This document shows positions 8,639-17,246 of a DNA stretch of 51,148 nt, piece by piece. Numbering within the stretch: position 1 is the first letter of the stretch; every line of letters begins with the position of its first letter. The notes under the pieces were generated by a model. That model was not told the DNA's origin. It did no database searches and saw only the letters and a list, made by a program, of their open reading frames with translations. Source of the stretch: Streptomyces sp. 8L (lineage in GTDB: Bacteria > Actinomycetota > Actinomycetes > Streptomycetales > Streptomycetaceae). Where the stretch lies: assembly GCF_020176795.1 (NCBI RefSeq), contig NZ_JAIUKE010000027.1, positions 1-51,148 on the forward strand, written 5' to 3'. Both the position numbers and the translations under genes were made by a program.

Positions 8639-10243
8639 GTGGACCCGGTGATCATCGTCGGAGCGGGCCCCGTGGGCCTCACGCTCGCCCTGGCTCTCGC
8701 GGCGGCGGAGGTCCCGTCCGTGGTGCTCGACGAGACCGCCGGCGCGGACGACGCCCGCGCGGCGCGGACAGTGGTGCTCCGGCCGGACACGGCGGCACTG
8801 ACGGCACGTCTCGGATGCACCACCCTCAGTGACGAGGGGGCCCGGTGGGACGGCTGGCGGCTGATGCGGCGCAAGCAGCCGGTACGGGCTCTGCCGCTCG
8901 GCGTCGAGGGCTTCCCCTCTCCCGTCCACATCGCGCAGCACGTACTCGTCCGGGGCCTGCGCGAGGCGATCGCGAAGACCTCGCTCGTGAAGGTCGTCAC
9001 CGAAAGCCGCCTCGACTCGCTGGAGCAGGACGGCACGGGCGTGACCGCGCACACCCGCGGCCCCGGCACGTCCTACTGGCGCGGCAGTTACCTGGTGGGC
9101 TGCGACGGCGCCAGGTCCACGGTCCGCAAACTGCTCGCCGTCCGGTTCCCCGGACGTACGGCCGTCGAACGGTACGCGGTCGCCGCGCTGCGCGTCGAGC
9201 TGCCGTGGCCCCGTGAGGCGGTGCTGCACCGGCAGCCGCCGTGGCGCTCGGGCGGCGACGAGGTGTCGGCGCGGCCCCTGCCAGGCGGTACCTGGCGGCT
9301 GGACTGGCTGCTGCCGCCGCGCGGGGACCTGGTCACACCCGACGCGCTGGTGGCGCGCGTGAGGGAGGCCCTCGCGGGCTGGTGCGGCGAGACCCCGCCG
9401 TACGAACTGCTGGACACCGGCGTCCACACGATCCACCACCGGCTGGCGCAGCGGTGGCGGGTCGACCGGGCCTTCCTCGCGGGCGAGGCGGCGCATCTGC
9501 TGGGCGCCGTCGGCACCCAGGGTCTCGACGAAGGGGTCAGGGACGCCGAGAACCTCGCCTGGAAGCTGGCGCTCGCGTGGCACCACGGCGAGACGAAGGC
9601 CCTCCTCGACAGCTATCAGGCGGAGCGGCGGACGGCGGTCGCGGCCCGGCTGCGCGCGGCGGACCAGTCGCTGCCGATACTGCGCGGCGGAGGCGGTCTG
9701 CGCGGTCTGCTGCCGGGTTCCGCGAGCGGGCGCGAGACCCTGCTCGCCGACGGGCACCTGGGCCAGGGGCCGCTGGGCGCGCCCCCCTCGTACCCGCACT
9801 CCCCGCTCGCCGCGCCGCCCGGGGAGGCGTGGGCCGCCGTCGGCACGGCGGTGGGCGGCCCCGTCACGGATGTGCGCGTGACGACCCCCGACGGCACGGC
9901 GGGCAGGCTGCGCGACCGGCTCGGGCGGGGCAGGCTCCTGGTGGTGCTGGTGGCGCCGGGCACGGCCGTATGGGACCGGCGGCACTGGCTGAAGGCCGGC
10001 GTGATGCCCCGCCTCGCCTCGGCCGTCGCGGACCTGCCGGTGGACGCGGAGCTGCTGGTGACGGAGGCCTATCCGGGCGCGTCCGCGCACAACGTGCTGC
10101 TCGTACGGCCCGACGGACACCTGGCGGCGGCCTTCGGCGGCGTGCGGCCCGAGGAGCTGCGGGCCGCCGCGGCGGCGGTCCGCGGCGGAACGCCGTCGGA
10201 CGCGCGCGCGAACGCCGAGGACCGTGCCGCGCACATGAATTGA
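8639..10243 (+). CDS. FAD-dependent aromatic-ring-type monooxygenase
   Basis: A 534-residue flavoprotein hydroxylase of the PheA/TfdB/polyketide-oxygenase group (PF01494). The FAD-binding VGAGPVGL motif begins near residue 7, a CDGARS motif follows near residue 155, and the flavin-contact motif reads LAGEAAH, with Glu where family members usually have Asp. The C-terminal 130 residues fit the thioredoxin-like extension seen in many members. The GTG start is fixed by GGGAGG seven bases upstream. The family hydroxylates phenols or polyketides using NAD(P)H and oxygen; the substrate here is unknown and no biosynthetic cluster surrounds it. Its stop codon overlaps the promoter of the next operon. 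Confidence 0.85.
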   Translation: MDPVIIVGAGPVGLTLALALAAAEVPSVVLDETAGADDARAARTVVLRPDTAALTARLGCTTLSDEGARWDGWRLMRRKQPVRALPLGVEGFPSPVHIAQHVLVRGLREAIAKTSLVKVVTESRLDSLEQDGTGVTAHTRGPGTSYWRGSYLVGCDGARSTVRKLLAVRFPGRTAVERYAVAALRVELPWPREAVLHRQPPWRSGGDEVSARPLPGGTWRLDWLLPPRGDLVTPDALVARVREALAGWCGETPPYELLDTGVHTIHHRLAQRWRVDRAFLAGEAAHLLGAVGTQGLDEGVRDAENLAWKLALAWHHGETKALLDSYQAERRTAVAARLRAADQSLPILRGGGGLRGLLPGSASGRETLLADGHLGQGPLGAPPSYPHSPLAAPPGEAWAAVGTAVGGPVTDVRVTTPDGTAGRLRDRLGRGRLLVVLVAPGTAVWDRRHWLKAGVMPRLASAVADLPVDAELLVTEAYPGASAHNVLLVRPDGHLAAAFGGVRPEELRAAAAAVRGGTPSDARANAEDRAAHMN

Positions 10244-10268
10244 CCGATCCGGGCACCCGTGGTGTACT
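10240..10268 (+). promoter_or_regulatory. Promoter of the leader ORF / cysteine dioxygenase operon
   Basis: TTGACC (10240-10245) and TGTACT (10263-10268) are separated by exactly 17 bases. The expected transcription start, about seven bases beyond, coincides with the GTG of the Cys-rich leader ORF at 10276, which implies a leaderless transcript. The -35 overlaps the stop codon of the monooxygenase. This is prediction from sequence only. Confidence 0.6.
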
Positions 10269-10275
10269 CCGGAAC

Positions 10276-10362
10276 GTGACCGACACCTGTGTGCGCCTGT
10301 GGCGGAGGGTCCATATGGACCTCCTCCGCTATGCGGGCTGCGTGTGTCGCCCGTCCTGCTGA
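10276..10362 (+). CDS. Cys-rich leader peptide, putative cysteine attenuator
   Basis: A 28-codon ORF starting GTG at the predicted transcription start. The peptide has an Arg-rich middle (WRRVHMDLLR) and ends CVCRPSC, with Cys codons 5, 22, 24 and 28. This matches the pattern of the putative leader peptides (R-HVDL-R...C) that precede sulfur genes in Streptomyces, and of the leaderless polycysteine ORFs reported as cysteine-responsive attenuators in mycobacteria. It is followed after 104 bases by cysteine dioxygenase. Its own mRNA can fold (10302-10330), and its CGGAGG could instead pair with CCTCCG further downstream, so ribosome stalling at the Cys codons could switch structures. Identification is strong by pattern and position, but the mechanism is inferred. 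Confidence 0.7.
   Translation: MTDTCVRLWRRVHMDLLRYAGCVCRPSC
10302..10330 (+). promoter_or_regulatory. Hairpin inside the leader ORF
   Basis: A near-perfect inverted repeat (gcggagg-gtccat / atggac-ctcctccgc, with two extra bases in the right arm) lies within the leader peptide codons. It could be the element opened or stabilised by ribosome position in an attenuation mechanism. The pyrimidine-rich stretch after the leader stop offers an alternative pairing. Confidence 0.45.
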
Positions 10363-10466
10363 TTCGCCTCTCTTCCCTCTTTTCGCGCACCGCGCCGCCT
10401 CCGTGTGCCCCGAGCCGGGCAGCGGCGGCCCGAGCGCGTACCCGCGAACCTCATCAGGACGGCGCC

Positions 10467-11021
10467 ATGTCTGTTTCCGCTTCTCCCGCCTCACCCTCCG
10501 TCTCCCCCGGCACCACCACCGCTCCCGCGGGCCCGTCGCCGGCCGAACTCCTCGCTTTCGTACGGGCGACGGCCGCGGACACCGCGCTCGTCGCCTCGCT
10601 GCCCCTGGACCCCGAGGGCCGCACCTGGACCCGTCTCGACGGCCCCGCGGGCAGCGAGGCGTGGCTCATCGGCTGGCCGCCCGGCACCGGCACCGGCTGG
10701 CACGACCACGGCGGTTCGCACGGCGCGTTCGCCACTGCGGCGGGCGTGCTGAAGGAGGACTCGCTCGCCGCACGACTGCCCACCGAGGGCTGGAAGACAC
10801 TCGAACTCGCCGAGGACGTCGACCGCCACCGGGTGCTGGAGGCGGGTGACGCCCGCGCCTTCGGCGAGCACCATGTGCACGAGGTGCGCAACGAGTCGGA
10901 CGCGGCACACGCCGTGTCGGTGCACGCGTACTACCCGCCGCTGCCGCTGATGCGCCGTTACAGCAGGACGGGCCCCGTGCTGCGGCTCGAAGAGGTCGAA
11001 CTTCCCGAGGAGTGGCAGTGA
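10467..11021 (+). CDS. Cysteine dioxygenase, type I
   Basis: A 184-residue cupin that oxidises L-cysteine to cysteine sulfinate with a mononuclear iron centre. The HxH of the iron site is at His79/His81 in WHDHGGSHG and the third His lies in the GEHHVHEV segment (about 134-138). The start ATG follows caggacggcgcc, a weak AGGA ribosome binding site. The gene overlaps the rhodanese gene by GTGA, so the two are translationally coupled, and both follow the Cys-rich leader ORF. The context suggests control by cysteine level. Confidence 0.88.
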   Translation: MSVSASPASPSVSPGTTTAPAGPSPAELLAFVRATAADTALVASLPLDPEGRTWTRLDGPAGSEAWLIGWPPGTGTGWHDHGGSHGAFATAAGVLKEDSLAARLPTEGWKTLELAEDVDRHRVLEAGDARAFGEHHVHEVRNESDAAHAVSVHAYYPPLPLMRRYSRTGPVLRLEEVELPEEWQ

Positions 11022-11443
11022 GCGAGCCCACCGGCACCGCGGACCCCGCCGCACCGGCCGGCCCCGCGTCCATAGAGGAGGTCCTGGACAGGGCCAGGAC
11101 CGGCCTGCGCCGGATCGGCCCCGTCGAGGCGCGGCGCGCGGTGCGGGAGGACGGCGCGCTGCTCGTCGACATCCGCTACCAGCAGCAGCGCGAGCGCGAC
11201 GGAACGATCCCCGGCGCGCTGCAAATTGAGCGCAATGAGCTGGAGTGGCGCCTCGACCCGCGGGGCAGCCACAAGATCCCGGAGGCGACGGACCACGACC
11301 GCAGGATCGTCGTGTTCTGCAACGAGGGATACGCGTCCTCGCTGGCCGCCGCCTCCCTCCAGCAGCTGGGTCTGCACCGCGCGACGGACCTGGAGGGCGG
11401 TTTCCAGGCCTGGCGCGAGGCGGGCCTCCCCGTCGAGCACTGA
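11018..11443 (+). CDS. Single-domain rhodanese (sulfurtransferase)
   Basis: This 141-residue protein has the rhodanese fold with DIR at residues 51-53 and the active-site loop CNEGYASS starting at the catalytic Cys101. Rhodaneses move sulfane sulfur as a persulfide. The start GTG 11018 overlaps the dioxygenase stop (GTGA) and has GAGGAG upstream; another GTG at 11012 lacks this. Pairing with cysteine dioxygenase points to cysteine-sulfur catabolism or detoxification. Confidence 0.9.
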   Translation: MSEPTGTADPAAPAGPASIEEVLDRARTGLRRIGPVEARRAVREDGALLVDIRYQQQRERDGTIPGALQIERNELEWRLDPRGSHKIPEATDHDRRIVVFCNEGYASSLAAASLQQLGLHRATDLEGGFQAWREAGLPVEH

Positions 11444-11665
11444 GGCGCACGGCGAGGTTTGGCGGAGGCAGGCCTCATCGAGCACTGACGTGCACCGCCG
11501 GGATGGGCATGGCCGGGTGGGCACGTTCGGATACGGCGCGACCACACCTCCGCGCACGCCCGGTCCGCGTCCGCCCGGTACGCACGCCCGTCCGCGCGCC
11601 CGGTTCGCGCATGCCGGGCCCCCGAGGCCGTGAGCCCTGGACGGGGCGAGGTCGTTCCCGGGTGG

Positions 11666-12286
11666 TCAGTCCGGGAACGCCTCGTCCAGGCCGTCCGCGT
11701 CCTCCCCCTCCTCTTCCAGTGCCTGGCGCACCACCCGCAGCGCCAGCCCCTGGCCGTATCCCTTCCGCGCCAGCATGCCGACCAGGCGGCGCAGCCGGCG
11801 GTCGCGGTCCAGGCCCCGTGTCGAGCGGAGCTTCGAGGCAACCAGGTCGCGCGCCGTGGCCTCCTCACGCTCCGCGTCGAGCTGCCCGACCGCCTCGTCG
11901 ATGACCGCGGACTCGACCCCCTTGGTGCGCAGTTCGCGGGCGAGCGCGCGGCGGGCGAGGCCCCGGCCGTGGTGGCGTGACTCCACCCAGGCCCCCGCGA
12001 ACGCCGCGTCGTCGATCAGTCCCACGTCCTCGAAGCGGGAGAGCACCTCTTCCGCGACGTCGTCGGGGATCTCCCGCTTCCTCAGCGCGTCCGCGAGCTG
12101 CTTGCGCGTCCGCGGCATGCCGGTGAGCTGGCGCAGGCAGATCGCCCGCGCCCGCTCGGCCGGGTCCTGGGGCGGCAGCTCCTGCCCGGCCCTCGACGGG
12201 TCGGAGCTCCCCCCCGGCCGTGCCGTCCGTCCCCGCTTCCCGGCCCGGCGTCCGGCTCCGGCGCGGGAAGGCTCCTCCTCGGGCAC
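11666..12286 (-). CDS. recX: RecA regulator RecX
   Basis: RecX modulates RecA filaments. The 206-residue protein has the three-helix repeats of the family (ARAICLRQLTGMPRTRKQLA; DDAAFAGAWVESRHHGRG). An N-terminal basic, disordered extension of about 50 residues precedes the conserved part. The GTG start lies seven bases after the recA stop, so recA and recX are cotranscribed. Confidence 0.93.
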   Translation of the reverse strand: MPEEEPSRAGAGRRAGKRGRTARPGGSSDPSRAGQELPPQDPAERARAICLRQLTGMPRTRKQLADALRKREIPDDVAEEVLSRFEDVGLIDDAAFAGAWVESRHHGRGLARRALARELRTKGVESAVIDEAVGQLDAEREEATARDLVASKLRSTRGLDRDRRLRRLVGMLARKGYGQGLALRVVRQALEEEGEDADGLDEAFPD

Positions 12287-12293
12287 GGACGGA

Positions 12294-13439
12294 TCAGCTC
12301 TTGGCCGCCGCGGCCTTGGCCGTCTTGGCCCTGCCCGCGGGCGCCGCCGAAGCCGGGGCCGCCGCGGGGGCGGGCACCGCCTTGGCCGCGTCGCCGGCCG
12401 GGGCCGCCGGATCGGCCGCCGCCTCGGTGGCGGGCTCCTCGGGCCGGACCCCGACCCCCAGCTTTTCGAGGATCTTCTTCTCGATCTCGTTCGCCAGGTC
12501 GGGGTTGTCCTTGAGGAAGTTGCGCGCGTTCTCCTTGCCCTGGCCGAGCTGGTCGCCCTCGTACGTGTACCAGGCACCGGCCTTGCGCACGAAGCCGTGC
12601 TCCACGCCCATGTCGATCAGACCGCCCTCGCGACTGATCCCCTGCCCGTAGAGGATGTCGAACTCGGCCTGCTTGAACGGCGGCGCGACCTTGTTCTTGA
12701 CGACCTTGACGCGGGTGCGGTTGCCGACCGCGTCCGTGCCGTCCTTCAGCGTCTCGATGCGCCGGATGTCGAGGCGGACCGACGCGTAGAACTTGAGCGC
12801 CCGGCCACCCGTCGTGGTCTCCGGCGAGCCGAACATCACACCGATCTTCTCGCGGAGCTGGTTGATGAAGATCGCCGTCGTCTTCGACTGGTTGAGCGCG
12901 CTCGTGATCTTCCGCAGCGCCTGGCTCATCAGCCGGGCCTGGAGGCCCACGTGCGAGTCGCCCATCTCGCCCTCGATCTCCGCGCGCGGCACGAGCGCAG
13001 CGACGGAGTCGATGACGATCAGGTCGAGCGCGCCGGAGCGGACCAGCATGTCCACGATCTCCAGCGCCTGCTCGCCGTTGTCCGGCTGCGAGAGGATCAG
13101 ATTGTCGATGTCGACGCCCAGTTTCTTGGCGTACTCGGGGTCGAGGGCGTGCTCCGCGTCCACGAAGGCCACCGCTCCGCCCGCCCGCTGCGCGTTCGCC
13201 ACGGCGTGCAGCGTGAGGGTCGTCTTGCCGGAGGACTCCGGGCCGTACACCTCGACCACGCGGCCGCGGGGCAGCCCGCCGACACCGAGCGCGACATCGA
13301 GTGCGGTCGATCCCGTGGGGATGACCTCGACCGGCTCATTGGGCCGCTCGCCCAGCCGCATCACGGCGCCCTTGCCGAACTGCCGCTCAATCTGTGCGAG
13401 TGCGGCGTCCAGCGCCTTCTCGCGGTCCGTTCCTGCCAT
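12294..13439 (-). CDS. recA: Recombinase RecA
   Basis: A 381-residue RecA with Walker A GPESSGKT at residues 66-73, the DAEHALDP segment and an Ala/Pro/Lys-rich C-terminal tail typical of streptomycetes. It catalyses strand exchange and triggers LexA self-cleavage. The ATG at 13439 is chosen because it is followed directly by conserved RecA sequence and preceded by GGGTGG. An SOS-type promoter lies about 110 bases upstream. Confidence 0.98.
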   Translation of the reverse strand: MAGTDREKALDAALAQIERQFGKGAVMRLGERPNEPVEVIPTGSTALDVALGVGGLPRGRVVEVYGPESSGKTTLTLHAVANAQRAGGAVAFVDAEHALDPEYAKKLGVDIDNLILSQPDNGEQALEIVDMLVRSGALDLIVIDSVAALVPRAEIEGEMGDSHVGLQARLMSQALRKITSALNQSKTTAIFINQLREKIGVMFGSPETTTGGRALKFYASVRLDIRRIETLKDGTDAVGNRTRVKVVKNKVAPPFKQAEFDILYGQGISREGGLIDMGVEHGFVRKAGAWYTYEGDQLGQGKENARNFLKDNPDLANEIEKKILEKLGVGVRPEEPATEAAADPAAPAGDAAKAVPAPAAAPASAAPAGRAKTAKAAAAKS

Positions 13440-13547
13440 GGGTTCCACCCGATTTGCTTGAGTCGATCGCTTCACGTCAACGACGCTATCCCCTGCCACT
13501 GACAATGGGTCCCGACGACCGGCAGTGCCTGTGGGGTCCGCACTCAC

Positions 13548-13577
13548 ATAAGAATGGATGTTCGATTTTGATGTCAA
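13548..13577 (-). promoter_or_regulatory. recA promoter with LexA (SOS) box in the spacer
   Basis: On the minus strand TTGACA (13577-13572) and TCTTAT (13553-13548) are 18 bases apart. Between them, at 13563-13552, is GAACATCCATTC, which fits the GAAC-N4-GTTC-type LexA box with one arm degenerate and matches what I recall of the Streptomyces recA promoter. LexA bound here would block RNA polymerase. The -35 overlaps the first codons of the divergent aldo/keto reductase. Confidence 0.8.
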
Positions 13578-14440
13578 GCGCACCACGCGGCGCGAGCGCG
13601 GCCGTCGTACTCGGCGGCACCCTGAGCGTCCCGCGTATCGGTTTCGGCGCCATGCACCTGCCGGGGCGGTGGGGAGGCCCCGTCCGCCCGCCCGAGGAGG
13701 CGATCGCCGTCGCCCGCCGCGCCGTCGGGCTCGGCGCCCTCCACATCGACACCGCCGCCTTCTACTTCGCGGGCGACGTCCGCGCGAACGACCTGCTCCG
13801 CCGCGCGCTCCACCCGTACGCGGACGGCGTGTCCATCGCCACCAAGGTCGGGCCCATCCGCAACCGGGACGGCGAGATGATCGGCGAGGCGGAGCCGGGC
13901 CAGTTGCGCGCCGCCGTGCGGCAGAACCTCACGGACCTGGACCTCGATGTACTCGACCTCGTCTATCTGCGGGTCGGCAGGCTCAGCGGCTCCGCCGCCG
14001 CCCCGCTCGGCGACCGCTTCGCCGCCCTCGCGGAGCTGCGCGAGGAGGGTCTGATCCGGCATCTCGGCGTCAGCAATGTGACGGGGCCGCAGCTCGCCGA
14101 GGCCCGCGCGATCGCACCGGTGGCGGCCGTGCAGAACCGCTACAGCGTGCTCGACCGCGCGGACGACGCCCTGGTCGGCACCTGCGCGGCGGCCGGGATC
14201 GCCTTCATGCCGTTCTTCGCCCTCGGCGGGGCCGGCGGGTCCCTCGCGAGCGACGCTCTCGGCAAGGTCGCGGAGCGGCACGGCGCCACCGTGCGTCAGA
14301 TCGCCCTCGCCTGGGGGCTGGCGCGCTCGCCCTCGATCGTGCAGATTCCGGGCACCGCGTCGCTCGCGCACTTGGAGGAGAACATGGCGGCCGCGGACAT
14401 CGCCCTGACGGACGAGGACATGGCGATGCTGGCCGCCTGA
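13571..14440 (+). CDS. Aldo/keto reductase
   Basis: A 289-residue NADPH-dependent (beta/alpha)8 reductase. HIDTAAFYF carries the Asp and Tyr, ATKVG the Lys of the tetrad; the usual His position reads VYLRVG, so His is replaced by Arg, as happens in some branches of the family. NADP contacts appear in the C-terminal IVQIPGTAS segment. The ATG at 13571 lies eight bases from the LexA box and has no ribosome binding site, suggesting a leaderless message or a later start. Substrate unknown. Confidence 0.85.
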   Translation: MSSAPRGASAAVVLGGTLSVPRIGFGAMHLPGRWGGPVRPPEEAIAVARRAVGLGALHIDTAAFYFAGDVRANDLLRRALHPYADGVSIATKVGPIRNRDGEMIGEAEPGQLRAAVRQNLTDLDLDVLDLVYLRVGRLSGSAAAPLGDRFAALAELREEGLIRHLGVSNVTGPQLAEARAIAPVAAVQNRYSVLDRADDALVGTCAAAGIAFMPFFALGGAGGSLASDALGKVAERHGATVRQIALAWGLARSPSIVQIPGTASLAHLEENMAAADIALTDEDMAMLAA

Positions 14441-14586
14441 CGGTCTCCTGCCGGGAAGAGCGGTCTCCCGCTGGGAAGAGCGCTCTTCTGACGGGAAGAA
14501 ACGGTCACCTGCCGCCTGCCGGAAGGAAGCGGTCTTTTATCGGGAAGTTCGGGAAGTTCGGGAAGCCCAGGAAGAAGGGCCTTGTG
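14441..14586. repeat. Repeat-rich convergent spacer with a 14-base palindrome
   Basis: Between the convergent reductase and dhaK lie several copies of gggaag-containing units. They include a tandem cgggaagtt (14541-14565, 2.8 copies of 9 bases) and a perfect palindrome gaagagcgctcttc (14475-14488). The palindrome could act as part of a bidirectional terminator, but no T-tract follows. Confidence 0.5.
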
Positions 14587-15582
14587 TCAGAAGACGCGGA
14601 TCGCGGTCTCCGCCGGGTCCTCCAGCAGCCCGGTGATCTCGTCGTCCAGCCGTACCAGGGTCAGGGAGCAGCCCGCCATGTCGAGCGAGGTGCAGTACTC
14701 GCCGACGTACGAGCGGCCGATCTCGATGCCCCGGGCCGCGAGTTGCCGGTGGGCGAGGCCGTAGACCAGGTACAGCTCGCCGACCGGCGTGCCGCCGAGA
14801 CCGTTGATCATCAGCGCGACCCGGTCGCCCGACGTGTACGGCAGGTCGTCCGCGACCGCCGACACGAGTTCCGTCACGATGTCGTTCGCGGAGCGCAGCT
14901 TCTCCCGCCGCCTGCCCGGCTCGCCGTGGATGCCGACGCCCATCTCGATCTCGTCGTCGGACAGTTCGAACAGCGGCGAGCCCTTGGCGGGCGGCGTGCA
15001 CGCGGTCAGCGCCATGCCCATGGTGCGGGTGACGGAGTTGACCTTCTCGCCGATCCGGTACACCTCGTCGAGGTCGGCACCGCGCTCGGCCGCCGCGCCG
15101 CAGGCCTTCATCACGAAGAAGTTGCCCGCGACGCCCCTGCGGCCGACGGTGTACGTCGAGTCCTGGACGGACACGTCGTCGTCGATGAACAGGGTGCGCG
15201 CGACGATGCCGTCGGCCTCGGACAGCTCCTGTGCCATCTCGAAGGCCATCCGGTCTCCCGTGTAGTTGTTGACCAGCAGCAGCACGCCCTTGGGGGACGC
15301 CACCAGCTTGACCGTCTCGTACACGTAGTCGGTGGGAGGCGCGGAGAAGACGTCGCCGGGGCAGGCGGCGTCCAGCATGCCCTTCCCCACGGACATCACA
15401 TGGGACGGCTCGTGCCCGGAGCCCGAGCCCTGGACCAGAGCCACCTTGTCGAGGTCGGGAGCGTCGGACCGCATGATCAGGTTGAATTCGGGGACGTACC
15501 TGAGGCTGTCGGGGTTGGCGAGCGCCAGCCCTTCCAGCATCTCGGACACGTAGTCCTTGGGATCGTTGACGAACTTCTTCAT
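14587..15582 (-). CDS. dhaK: Dihydroxyacetone kinase subunit DhaK-like
   Basis: DhaK binds a short ketose covalently for phosphorylation by the partner DhaL. In this 331-residue protein GSGSGHEPSH (His57), NYTGD (Asp110) and the catalytic VGIHGEPG (His219) are all present. The ATG at 15582 has AGGAG eight bases upstream; an earlier in-frame start at 15606 does not. No DhaM phosphotransfer subunit is nearby, so ATP is the likely donor through DhaL. The companion aldolase and HAD genes suggest the substrate may not be plain dihydroxyacetone; homologues in mycobacteria act on erythrulose. Confidence 0.88.
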   Translation of the reverse strand: MKKFVNDPKDYVSEMLEGLALANPDSLRYVPEFNLIMRSDAPDLDKVALVQGSGSGHEPSHVMSVGKGMLDAACPGDVFSAPPTDYVYETVKLVASPKGVLLLVNNYTGDRMAFEMAQELSEADGIVARTLFIDDDVSVQDSTYTVGRRGVAGNFFVMKACGAAAERGADLDEVYRIGEKVNSVTRTMGMALTACTPPAKGSPLFELSDDEIEMGVGIHGEPGRRREKLRSANDIVTELVSAVADDLPYTSGDRVALMINGLGGTPVGELYLVYGLAHRQLAARGIEIGRSYVGEYCTSLDMAGCSLTLVRLDDEITGLLEDPAETAIRVF

Positions 15583-15717
15583 GCGATCGCTCCTGTGTCT
15601 CGTCATCGAGGTGGGAAGCTGAATGCCCTTGCGGGGAAGCCCTGTCGGGGCACACCCCGCGGCGGGACTGGCTGCCGCGGGAGATCCGGTCCGCGGAGCC
15701 CGGCCGGGAAAGCCCGT

Positions 15718-16380
15718 TCAGGGGCGGTCCGGCCACGCGTCGGCGATCCGCTCCGCCATGACGGCCACCGCCACCGCGCCCGCGTCGGGCGAGCCGATGC
15801 TGCGCTCCCCCGTGTAGCTGGGCCGGCCCCGCAGGGCCTGCATGGTGGTGGTCGCGTCGGCGGCGGTACGGGCGGTGGACGCGGCGACCCGGGCGAGTTC
15901 CGCGGGGGTGCGCGCGGTGTCGGCGGTCCCGCCGCGCACCTGCTTGTCGAGCGCTTCCGTCATCGGGATCAAGGCGTCGAGCAGGGTCTTGTCCCCGAGG
16001 TCGGACTTGCCGCGCGCCTTGATGCCCTCGATGGCGGCGCCCAGCATCGCCACCGCGTCGTGGGCGGTGAGGGACTCCATGTCGGGGCGGTCGTTCACGG
16101 CGGACGCCGCCCGCAGGAAGGCCGTCCCCCACAGGGGTCCTGACGTCCCGCCGACCCGCTTGGAGATGATCAGCGCGACCTTCTTCAGGAACTGCGCGGG
16201 CGTGCTGCGGTCGAGTTCGTCCCAGTCGGCCAGGACGATCTCGAAGCCGCGTGCCAGTGAGAAGCCGAAGTCGCCGTCTCCCACGACGCCGTCGAGGTCA
16301 CAGAAGTACCGCTCGTTGTCGACGGCCGTGCCGGCGATGGTCCTGACGACGTATTCGAGATCACTGACTGTGGACGGCAT
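15718..16380 (-). CDS. dhaL: Dihydroxyacetone kinase subunit DhaL-like
   Basis: This 220-residue protein is the nucleotide-binding subunit of a two-component ketose kinase. The acidic Mg-nucleotide loop reads LDGVVGDGDFG at about residues 29-39, and the GGTSGPLWG and SIGSPDAGA segments complete the site. The ATG at 16380 has GGGAG ten bases upstream. It lies between the HAD gene (59 bases upstream) and dhaK (135 bases downstream) on the same strand. Confidence 0.88.
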   Translation of the reverse strand: MPSTVSDLEYVVRTIAGTAVDNERYFCDLDGVVGDGDFGFSLARGFEIVLADWDELDRSTPAQFLKKVALIISKRVGGTSGPLWGTAFLRAASAVNDRPDMESLTAHDAVAMLGAAIEGIKARGKSDLGDKTLLDALIPMTEALDKQVRGGTADTARTPAELARVAASTARTAADATTTMQALRGRPSYTGERSIGSPDAGAVAVAVMAERIADAWPDRP

Positions 16381-16439
16381 ATCGCTCTGTCTCCCTTGGA
16401 TTCTCGCCCTTCGCCACGCGACCGCGGACGGGGGCGTAC

Positions 16440-17246
16440 TCAACTCCTGCCGCGTACGCCTCCCTCTCCGAGCAGTGCCGCCAGGTCGGCGAGCCGTACG
16501 TACGGCTCGGGGCGCAGGCCGAGCGGGTCGGCCCGTACCTCCGTCACGGTCTCGTCGGGCGGTGGATCGCCGAGCGAGGAGACGACGAGCGAGGCGCCCG
16601 TGAAGTCCTCCTCCGCCGTGTACGTACTGGTCGTGACGGCGCAGCCGAGGCCGGCCGCGAGCGCCGCCAGCATGCCGTTCCTGCTGTCCTCGACCACGAC
16701 GGCGTCGGCGGGGCCGAGCCCGAGGCTCGAAACGGTCAGCTCGTAGATGTCGGGGGCGGGCTTCTTGTGGGCGACGATGTCCCCGGCGAAGACGCCGAAG
16801 CGGAGGGCGAGGGCCTTGCCGACAGCGAGGTCGAGCACGCCGCGCACGGACGGCTCCGCCGAGGTGGAGGCGACCGCGAGGACCCAGCCGGCGTCGGCGG
16901 CCTCCTCCGCGACACGCCGGACGCCGGGCCGGAGCCGGATGGCGCCGCTCGCGATGATCCCGGTGTAGATCTCGGTCTTGCGCCGGTGCCACTTCGCGAC
17001 CTCGGCGTCCAGCGCTGCCGGATCGTCCGGCAGCCCGGCCTCGGCCACGAACTCGGGGGTCAGCAGCGTCTTCATCCGCTCCTTGCCTCCGCCGACCTTG
17101 ACCCGCCGCGCATACTCGGCGTCGCTCCAGCGGGCCGGAAGCCCGAATTCCGCGAAGGTCCTGTTGAAGGCGGGCAGATGGCCGTCGCGCTCCGTGTCGG
17201 CGAGGACGCCGTCGCAGTCGAAGATGAGGGCGGGCACGGTCCTCAC
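16440..17246 (-). CDS. HAD-family hydrolase (CbbY/phosphoglucomutase-like)
   Basis: A 268-residue HAD phosphatase. The nucleophile motif is DCDGVLADTE (Asp10, Asp12); STSAE is motif II; the KKPAPDIY Lys and the VVEDSRNG acids complete the site. The large helical cap resembles CbbY-type sugar phosphatases. The GTG start overlaps the aldolase stop by four bases (GTGA), so translation is coupled. Substrate unknown; in this operon it may remove phosphate from the aldolase substrate or product, or clear a dead-end phosphate. Confidence 0.85.
   Translation of the reverse strand: MRTVPALIFDCDGVLADTERDGHLPAFNRTFAEFGLPARWSDAEYARRVKVGGGKERMKTLLTPEFVAEAGLPDDPAALDAEVAKWHRRKTEIYTGIIASGAIRLRPGVRRVAEEAADAGWVLAVASTSAEPSVRGVLDLAVGKALALRFGVFAGDIVAHKKPAPDIYELTVSSLGLGPADAVVVEDSRNGMLAALAAGLGCAVTTSTYTAEEDFTGASLVVSSLGDPPPDETVTEVRADPLGLRPEPYVRLADLAALLGEGGVRGRS

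Noticed and set aside
10289..10849. A 186-codon plus-strand frame over the leader region and the start of cysteine dioxygenase
   Set aside because: It is out of frame with the dioxygenase, Arg-rich and unrelated to known proteins; the overlapping 28-codon leader ORF explains the promoter position better.
14475..14488. Palindrome gaagagcgctcttc as a regulator site
   Set aside because: It lies between convergent gene ends, away from any start, so a terminator or neutral role is more likely.
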